Below are positions 6,025 to 10,393 of a DNA stretch of 10,393 bases, one piece after another (positions within the stretch are counted from its first letter, which is position 1; each line of letters starts with the position of its first letter). This DNA comes from UBA8438 sp963934795 (GTDB lineage: Bacteria > Acidobacteriota > Vicinamibacteria > Vicinamibacterales > UBA8438), in assembly GCA_963934795.1 (NCBI GenBank), contig CAWWAF010000121.1, positions 1-10,393 on the forward strand, written 5' to 3'. The notes under the pieces were generated by a model. It was not told the DNA's origin and searched no databases. It worked only from the letters and a program-made list of their open reading frames with translations. Position numbers and translations under genes: made by a program.

Positions 6025-7371
6025 ATGCGACCTCCTCTTGTATCGCTCGTCCCATTGCTACTCGGAACCGTCGCCGCGTGCGGCCCCAGCCAGCCGTCCG
6101 GGCCCCCACCGGGCGCCGGCGTCGTGGCAATTGTGGGTGCTCAGCTCATCGACGGCACCGGGAGTGACCCGATCGCGCAGTCGGTCGTCTTGGTCAGAGA
6201 CGGACGTATCGAGACCGTAGGTCCCCAGTCGTCTACACCCGTTCCAGACGGCGCCGAGGTCATCGATGCGACAAGCCAGACCATCATTCCCGGTCTTGTC
6301 GACACGCACGCGCATTATCACGGCGACCTGGACCGGGCTAGGCGGCAGTTCCGAAAACAGCTCTATTTTGGGGTGACGACGGCACGCAGCATCGGCGCCG
6401 ACCCTCCGGACAAAGTCGGTCTCATGCTGGAGGCGCATACCGGCCAGGTGACGGCGCCACGCATGTACACCGCCGGACTCGGGTTCTCCTATCCGGACGG
6501 CTTCCCGCCAGGAACACCTGTCAATCGGCCGCACACCGAGGACGAAGCGCAGGAGATGGTCGAGGCGCTGGCCGAGCAAGGGGTCCACTTCGTCAAGATG
6601 TGGGTGAACCGCATGCCGACGCCAGGTATGAAGATCACCCCAGAGATGCGCACGAGGGTGGTCGAACAGGCGATGACGCACGATCTCGTGCCCGTGGCGC
6701 ACATCATCGAGGAAGGGGATCTCGTGCAACTGATGGACCTCGGCGTCCGTGATTTTTTGCACACCGTCGAAGACGCGGACATCACCCCCGACCTCATCGA
6801 GCGACTGCGCGAAACCGGTACGGTCTTTTCGCCGACCCTGACCAATATTCACGCTGGCTGGTATTGGATCGATCATCCTGATCTGCTGGACGACCCCGAG
6901 GTGCGGGCGGCGTTCGAGCCCGAGGCCCTGGCTCGCTGGTCCGACCCGGCACACCGCGAGGAGGCCGCGGCCAGCCCGACACTCGACGCACGCAAGGCGC
7001 GGTTGGTTGGCGCGATGGCGTTCGTGAAACTCCTGAATGACGCCGGGGTGGGGGTGGCGGTGGGCACAGACAGCGGAGCGGGCAACGGGAGCTGGAACGT
7101 GCCGCAAGGCTGGGGCACACACCACGAGCTCGAGCTCTATGTTGAAGCCGGTCTCACACCGATGCAGGCCATTGTCGCGGCGACACAGACCGGCGCGGCT
7201 CTGCTCGCTCGCGGCGAACCGGAGTTCGGAACACTCTCTCCGGGAAAGCTCGCTGACCTCATTGTCCTGAACCGGAACCCGCTCGCGGACATTGCGAACA
7301 CGCGGGACATCGATCGCGTCATGCAGGGTGGCACGTGGCTGGACCGGGCGACACTGATGACGATGCCCTGA
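6025..7371 (+). CDS. lipoprotein metal-dependent amidohydrolase
   Basis: This is a 448-residue amidohydrolase-superfamily enzyme hydrolysing an amide, lactone or related bond with two metal ions. The N-terminus is a lipoprotein signal, LLLGTVAAC with Cys19 as the acylation site followed by Gly, suggesting outer-membrane or periplasmic anchoring. The metal site looks complete: His95 and His97 in DTHAHYH, Lys191 in FVKMW as the likely carbamylated bridge, His226 in VPVAHII, His246 in FLHTVED, and Asp349 in VGTDSG. The composite beta-sandwich is present at both ends (GAQLIDGTG and SPGKLADLIVLNRNPL), as in imidazolonepropionase- and prolidase-like members. The length is normal. No strong ribosome binding site precedes ATG 6025, but the lipobox makes this start convincing. 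It is separated from the PAL-like gene by 124 bases and may be transcribed independently. The substrate is unknown. Confidence 0.93.
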   Translation: MRPPLVSLVPLLLGTVAACGPSQPSGPPPGAGVVAIVGAQLIDGTGSDPIAQSVVLVRDGRIETVGPQSSTPVPDGAEVIDATSQTIIPGLVDTHAHYHGDLDRARRQFRKQLYFGVTTARSIGADPPDKVGLMLEAHTGQVTAPRMYTAGLGFSYPDGFPPGTPVNRPHTEDEAQEMVEALAEQGVHFVKMWVNRMPTPGMKITPEMRTRVVEQAMTHDLVPVAHIIEEGDLVQLMDLGVRDFLHTVEDADITPDLIERLRETGTVFSPTLTNIHAGWYWIDHPDLLDDPEVRAAFEPEALARWSDPAHREEAAASPTLDARKARLVGAMAFVKLLNDAGVGVAVGTDSGAGNGSWNVPQGWGTHHELELYVEAGLTPMQAIVAATQTGAALLARGEPEFGTLSPGKLADLIVLNRNPLADIANTRDIDRVMQGGTWLDRATLMTMP

Positions 7372-7536
7372 TCAGCCCTGGCGAGCGCGGTCGACATATT
7401 CCTGGCGCCCCTCGCCGACACGGTGGACGCGTATCCCGAGGGGTCGAACCCCGAGGGTGTGGCGGTCGATCACGAAGGCCACGCCTACGGCGCCGTCGTC
7501 TCCGGGGGCGGAGCGATGGTGAGGTCTAACCGCTAG
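7372..7536 (+). pseudogene. C-terminal remnant of an NHL-repeat protein
   Basis: Immediately after the amidohydrolase stop, and in the same frame, 54 sense codons run to TAG at 7534-7536 with no start codon before a late ATG near the end. The core NPEGVAVDHEGHAYGAVVSG is a typical NHL-repeat strand. It resembles PHGFSVDHEGNMW in the PAL-like protein and occupies the place of a last propeller blade. It has no start, no ribosome binding site and no upstream blades, so it is best read as the tail of a deleted NHL/PAL paralogue. Read-through of the amidohydrolase TGA would append it to that protein, which seems unlikely. Other frames of this stretch are arginine-rich shadows. Confidence 0.5.
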
Positions 7537-7558
7537 TGCACGCCGGCCTGTTGTGTTT

Positions 7559-7581
7559 CGGGCGGGGCATCTCGCCTCCCG
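7559..7581. terminator. possible stem-loop between convergent genes
   Basis: CGGG (7559-7562) pairs with CCCG (7578-7581); after one C/T mismatch, GG (7564-7565) pairs with CC (7575-7576). The structure sits between the plus-strand genes ending at 7371/7536 and the minus-strand gene ending at 7588, where a bidirectional terminator would be expected. No T-run follows on either strand, so support is weak. Confidence 0.25.
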
Positions 7582-7587
7582 GGACAT

Positions 7588-8721
7588 CTAGGTCAGCTCC
7601 TGCATGTGTTTCACATCAAATGCGACGATGTCCTCTTCTTTCCCGGCCCGCAGCTTGTGTGGCCAGGCGGGGTCGGACAGCAACGCGCGTCCAACAGCGA
7701 CCAGGTCGAACTCATCCGCCTCAAGTCGTCTGAGGAGGCTGTCGACATTCGTCGGCGCCGCCGCGTTCCCGGCGTAGCTGCGCAGAAAGTCAATGTCCAA
7801 ACCGACGCTCCCCACCGTGATGGAGGGCTTGCCCGTGAGCTTCTTCGTCCAGCCCGCGAGGTTCAGGGGTGACCCGGGAAACTCCGGCTCGTCGAATCGC
7901 CGCTGGCTGCAATGAAAGTAGTCGACACCGGCACTCGACAGCGGCGACAGGAACGCGCCGAGATCTTCGGGTGTTGGTGCCATCCGGTGCGAATAATCCC
8001 CCTGCTTCCACTGAGAGAACCGGAACACGATCGGAAATCCGGGCGACACGTTGGCCCGCATGGCTTCGATGATCTCCACTGCGAAACGTGTGCGTTGCGG
8101 CAAGTCGCCGCCATAGCCGTCTGTTCGTGTGTTCGTCGCGTTCCAAAAGAACTGATCGATGAGATAGCTATGGGCGCCGTGAATCTCGATCCCGTCCATT
8201 CCGATTGCGTCAGCGTCTCTCGCCGCCTGCCCGTACGCCGCGACGCATCGGTCGATATCGTCCTGCGTCATCGCACGCGGAGCCACGGCGCCGTCCTTGT
8301 CCGCTAGTGACGGGTGCACGACCGCCGACGGGCCCACCGACGGTTCATCGGGCTTCGGGCCGACACCCGGCTGACGAATGCTGCCCACATGCCAGATCTG
8401 GGGAATGATGGCACCGCCAGCCGCGTGCACTTCATCTGCGACTGTCTGCCACCCCGCCAGCGCCGCGTGGCCGAAGAACGACGGGACGTTTGGGTACCCA
8501 TGACATCCGTCGAAATCAGGAGGCGTGCCCTCGGTGATGATGAGCCCGACCCCACCTTCGGCGCGGCGGCGATAGTACGCGGCCACGGCATCACTTGGCA
8601 CATTCCTCGGGGACTGGCTCCGTGTCATCGGCGCCATCGCGATGCGATTCGGCAGCGTCACCTTGCCGAAACGATGGGGGGTGAAGAGTGATTCAACATT
8701 GGCGTGTGTGGTCTCCGGCAT
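7588..8721 (-). CDS. Old Yellow Enzyme family NADH:flavin oxidoreductase
   Basis: This is a 377-residue FMN-dependent TIM-barrel ene-reductase, which typically reduces activated C=C bonds of enones or nitro compounds using NAD(P)H. The N-terminal flavin-binding strand reads LPNRIAMAPMTRS (23-35), with Thr33 at the usual flavin-tuning position. Later blocks are IPQIWHVGS (106-114), the substrate-anion pair His181 and His184 in HGAH with Tyr186, DQFFWNATNTRTDGYGG (189-205), and the phosphate-binding region near GSVG (304-307) and VAVGRALLSDP (341-351). There is no signal peptide and no C-terminal iron-sulfur or second flavin domain, so it is a classical cytoplasmic OYE and not a 2,4-dienoyl-CoA reductase type. 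The start at 8721 is supported by AGAAGGA seven bases upstream on its strand (8728-8734). It points away from the PQQ gene's end and is probably a single transcription unit starting in the 184-base gap to its right. Confidence 0.95.
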   Translation of the reverse strand: MPETTHANVESLFTPHRFGKVTLPNRIAMAPMTRSQSPRNVPSDAVAAYYRRRAEGGVGLIITEGTPPDFDGCHGYPNVPSFFGHAALAGWQTVADEVHAAGGAIIPQIWHVGSIRQPGVGPKPDEPSVGPSAVVHPSLADKDGAVAPRAMTQDDIDRCVAAYGQAARDADAIGMDGIEIHGAHSYLIDQFFWNATNTRTDGYGGDLPQRTRFAVEIIEAMRANVSPGFPIVFRFSQWKQGDYSHRMAPTPEDLGAFLSPLSSAGVDYFHCSQRRFDEPEFPGSPLNLAGWTKKLTGKPSITVGSVGLDIDFLRSYAGNAAAPTNVDSLLRRLEADEFDLVAVGRALLSDPAWPHKLRAGKEEDIVAFDVKHMQELT

Positions 8722-8847
8722 GCACAGTCCTTCTCTCGGTCCTGGATACGTGGGGGGCGGCCGACTGGAACGCTTTCGCCAACCCGAAGTCCGAACCTTG
8801 ACCGTTCGCCGATTCTGGCGGTGACGGAGTACGAACCGAGGGCGGCG

Positions 8848-8876
8848 CCAGGGCGCACCATTCTTCTCAACAACTT
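8848..8876 (+). repeat. tRNA-3'-end direct repeat, copy C
   Basis: CCAGGGCGCACCA followed by TTCTTCTCAACAACTT; over 28-29 bases it differs from copy B at one position. No tRNA arms precede it (GGCGGCG instead). It lies in the gap between the OYE start region and the 3' end of the PQQ dehydrogenase gene, with its last base 29 bases from that gene's stop codon. The rest of this 184-base gap (8722-8905) should hold the OYE promoter, but I could not identify clear boxes. Confidence 0.7.
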
Positions 8877-8905
8877 ACGACTGGGGCCGTGCTCGACCGC
8901 GGGCG

Positions 8906-10393
8906 CTAGGGTAGTCGAAAGACGAAAAGCATGTTGCCGCGCCCTGGTTGCGTGATCTCAGGCGTCAGCCCGCGGAAGTTGATCCCTCCGCCGGCCGCGA
9001 TGGCGACATACTGCACGCCGTCGTGCTCGTAGGACACCGGGAACCCCCCCGCGCTTGAGTTGAGCAGCTGCTCCCACAGGATGTCGCCCGTGCTGGCGTC
9101 GAAAGCGCGGAAGCGGCGGGCGTCGTCAGTCACGAACACCAGCCCGCCGCCGGTGGTCAGGACAGAACCGGCGACGCCGGCCCGCTGGCGGTGGGTCCAG
9201 AGCGGCTCGCCGGTGGTGAGGTTCATTGCCACGAACTGACCGATCTGGCCGTTGCTGTTTGGCGCCGGAACTTGAGCGATGAGGGCGGAGCCATGGTGGG
9301 CGCCGGTCCGGTCACGGAACTCGTTCAGCGTGAGGTTGTTACACACGTTGTTGGTCGACGCGTACAGCGTGTTGGTGCCGGGGTGGTAGGCGGTCGCCTG
9401 CCAGTTGATGCCGCCCAGCACGCTTGGGCAGACGAAGACCGGTTCGCCGATCTTGGGAAACTTCAGGGCCTGGTTCAGGATGACCCGACGGCTCTCGGCG
9501 TCGATGTCTTCCACGACGTTCTGTTCGTTGGTCGGCTGGGCCCAGAGGAAGGCGCCGGTGGCGGCGTCCAGCGCCCAGACGATGCCGGTCTTGCCAGGGA
9601 TGCCGGTCACGATCTTGCGACGCCGGCCCGGTGTGATCGCGTTGTTCTTCCATTCGACGGCGCCCGGCGAGACCTCGGTCTCGACCACGAGTCGGGCGAA
9701 CGGATGGTCGAGGTCCCACTCGTCGTTCGGGATGTGCTGGAAGTACCAGACGATCTCGCCGGTGTCGGCATTCAGCGCCAGCGTCGAGTTCGTGTACAGC
9801 ACGTCGCCGTCACCTGTGCCGCGCTGCACCGAACCCCACGGAATCGGTACGCCCACCCCGGTATAGATCAGGTTCAGCTCCGGGTCGAAGCTGGGTGAGT
9901 TCCACGCTGATCCGCCGCGCCGGTCTTCGTCCGGCACGTCACCCCAGCTGTCGTAGCCGAACTCGCCCTGTCCTGGAATGGTGTACGTGCGCCACTCTTC
10001 CGCCCCGGTGTCGGCGTTGTGGGCCGAGACCCAGCAACGTGTGTTCAGGTGGTAGCAGCCGGACATGCCGGCAACGACGCGACCCTTGATCACCATCGGT
10101 CCGCCGGAATAGTGCTGGCCGATGGTCCAGTCGCCGACCTCGACGTCCCATACGACCTCGCCCGTGCGCACGTCGAGCGCGACAAGATGCGCGTCATGTG
10201 TGGCCACGAAGAGCTTGTCGTCGTAGAGCGCGCCACTTCGATTGGCGCACGAGAGCCTGGCGGCGTGGTCGACCTGCTCACGGCGGTATTGCCAGATGCG
10301 CGTTCCGTCGCGCACGTTGAGCGCCTCGACGAAGTCACACGACTGCACCAGGAACATCATCCCGTCGTGGACGAGCGGCGTCGTCTCCTGCAG
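8906..10393 (-). CDS. PQQ-dependent dehydrogenase-type beta-propeller, N-terminus outside window
   Basis: 495 residues are visible; the frame is open to the window edge and begins LQETTPLVHDGMMF, an early-propeller sequence, so the signal peptide and first blade are missing. Numbering is from the edge. Seven tryptophan-docking motifs mark blades of the eight-bladed quinoprotein fold: ALNVRDGTRIW, ALDVRTGEVVW, AHNADTGAEEW, ALNADTGEIVW, ALDAATGAFLW, AMNLTTGEPLW and AFDASTGDILW. Asp227 in EWDLDHP matches the catalytic aspartate. The usual metal-binding GxE-x-GVRG segment is replaced by GCYHLNTRCW (112-121). The usual GTGNPxPW reads GVGVPIPW, with Val182 where Asn is expected. The chain ends at FRLP with no C-terminal heme domain, so a separate electron acceptor is needed. 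Relatives oxidise alcohols or sugars in the periplasm. Family assignment is firm; alcohol dehydrogenase activity is uncertain because of the altered ligands. Confidence 0.9.
   Translation of the reverse strand: MQETTPLVHDGMMFLVQSCDFVEALNVRDGTRIWQYRREQVDHAARLSCANRSGALYDDKLFVATHDAHLVALDVRTGEVVWDVEVGDWTIGQHYSGGPMVIKGRVVAGMSGCYHLNTRCWVSAHNADTGAEEWRTYTIPGQGEFGYDSWGDVPDEDRRGGSAWNSPSFDPELNLIYTGVGVPIPWGSVQRGTGDGDVLYTNSTLALNADTGEIVWYFQHIPNDEWDLDHPFARLVVETEVSPGAVEWKNNAITPGRRRKIVTGIPGKTGIVWALDAATGAFLWAQPTNEQNVVEDIDAESRRVILNQALKFPKIGEPVFVCPSVLGGINWQATAYHPGTNTLYASTNNVCNNLTLNEFRDRTGAHHGSALIAQVPAPNSNGQIGQFVAMNLTTGEPLWTHRQRAGVAGSVLTTGGGLVFVTDDARRFRAFDASTGDILWEQLLNSSAGGFPVSYEHDGVQYVAIAAGGGINFRGLTPEITQPGRGNMLFVFRLP

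Noticed and set aside
6058..7125. Minus-strand 355-codon open frame
   Set aside because: It lies entirely inside the amidohydrolase, whose catalytic residues are all recognisable. The opposite frame is arginine/histidine-rich with no family motif, a usual GC-rich shadow.
7335..7529. Plus-strand 64-codon frame across the amidohydrolase end
   Set aside because: It is arginine/glycine-rich and overlaps the amidohydrolase. The frame with NHL-like sequence (7372-7536) is the better reading of the region.
477..8876. CRISPR-like repeats
   Set aside because: The three copies are about 1.9 and 6.5 kb apart with genes between them, not a regular short-spacer array, and they derive from a tRNA end.

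Overview
The window is GC-rich, densely coded DNA from a Gram-negative bacterium with a periplasm. Four of the six main genes carry N-terminal export signals (Sec, possible Tat, or lipobox), one encodes a c-type heme site, and a sixth is a periplasmic-type PQQ propeller enzyme cut by the window edge. The gene mix (large secreted beta-propellers, a PQQ dehydrogenase, a lipoprotein amidohydrolase, an Old Yellow Enzyme) is what I would expect from an uncultured acidobacterial or proteobacterial heterotroph. The sequence alone does not fix the phylum.

Layout, left to right. Positions 1-330 hold gene debris, including a possible 58-residue ORF. Positions 330-430 are strikingly AT-rich and contain short direct repeats. 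They run into the 3' part of a tRNA-Arg(ACG) gene, complete from the anticodon stem to CCA but without a matching 5' half, which looks like an attachment scar. Next come a small orphan C-terminal reading frame (514-636) and a secreted type B carboxylesterase (666-2210). A 360-base gap carries a hairpin repeat fused to a second copy of the tRNA-end repeat. A two-gene operon follows: a 752-residue heme c / carboxypeptidase-regulatory-like / beta-propeller protein (2570-4828) and, four bases on, an NHL-propeller protein related to peptidyl-alpha-hydroxyglycine alpha-amidating lyase, PAL (4833-5900). Then come a second hairpin repeat, a lipoprotein metal-dependent amidohydrolase (6025-7371) and, directly behind its stop codon, a decayed fragment of another NHL protein (7372-7536). 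On the minus strand lie an Old Yellow Enzyme family oxidoreductase (8721-7588) and a PQQ-type dehydrogenase (10393-8906, N-terminus outside the window). A third copy of the tRNA-end repeat lies between these two.

The most notable structure is the set of three direct repeats at 477-502, 2389-2416 and 8848-8876. All are on the plus strand, and each joins the last 12 bases of the tRNA-Arg to about 14-16 bases of conserved sequence beyond CCA. They divide the window into blocks: esterase; propeller pair plus amidohydrolase plus OYE; PQQ dehydrogenase. This fits repeated integration or recombination at a tRNA-Arg 3' end that has accreted accessory catabolic genes, although no integrase is visible here. 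Functionally the genes suggest mostly extracytoplasmic breakdown of small organic molecules (ester hydrolysis, amide or lactone hydrolysis, alcohol oxidation, enone reduction, with a heme protein as possible electron carrier). No substrate can be named from sequence. Several enzymes depart from their family at key positions: the PAL-like protein at the third zinc-ligand motif and the PQQ protein at two metal-ligand motifs.
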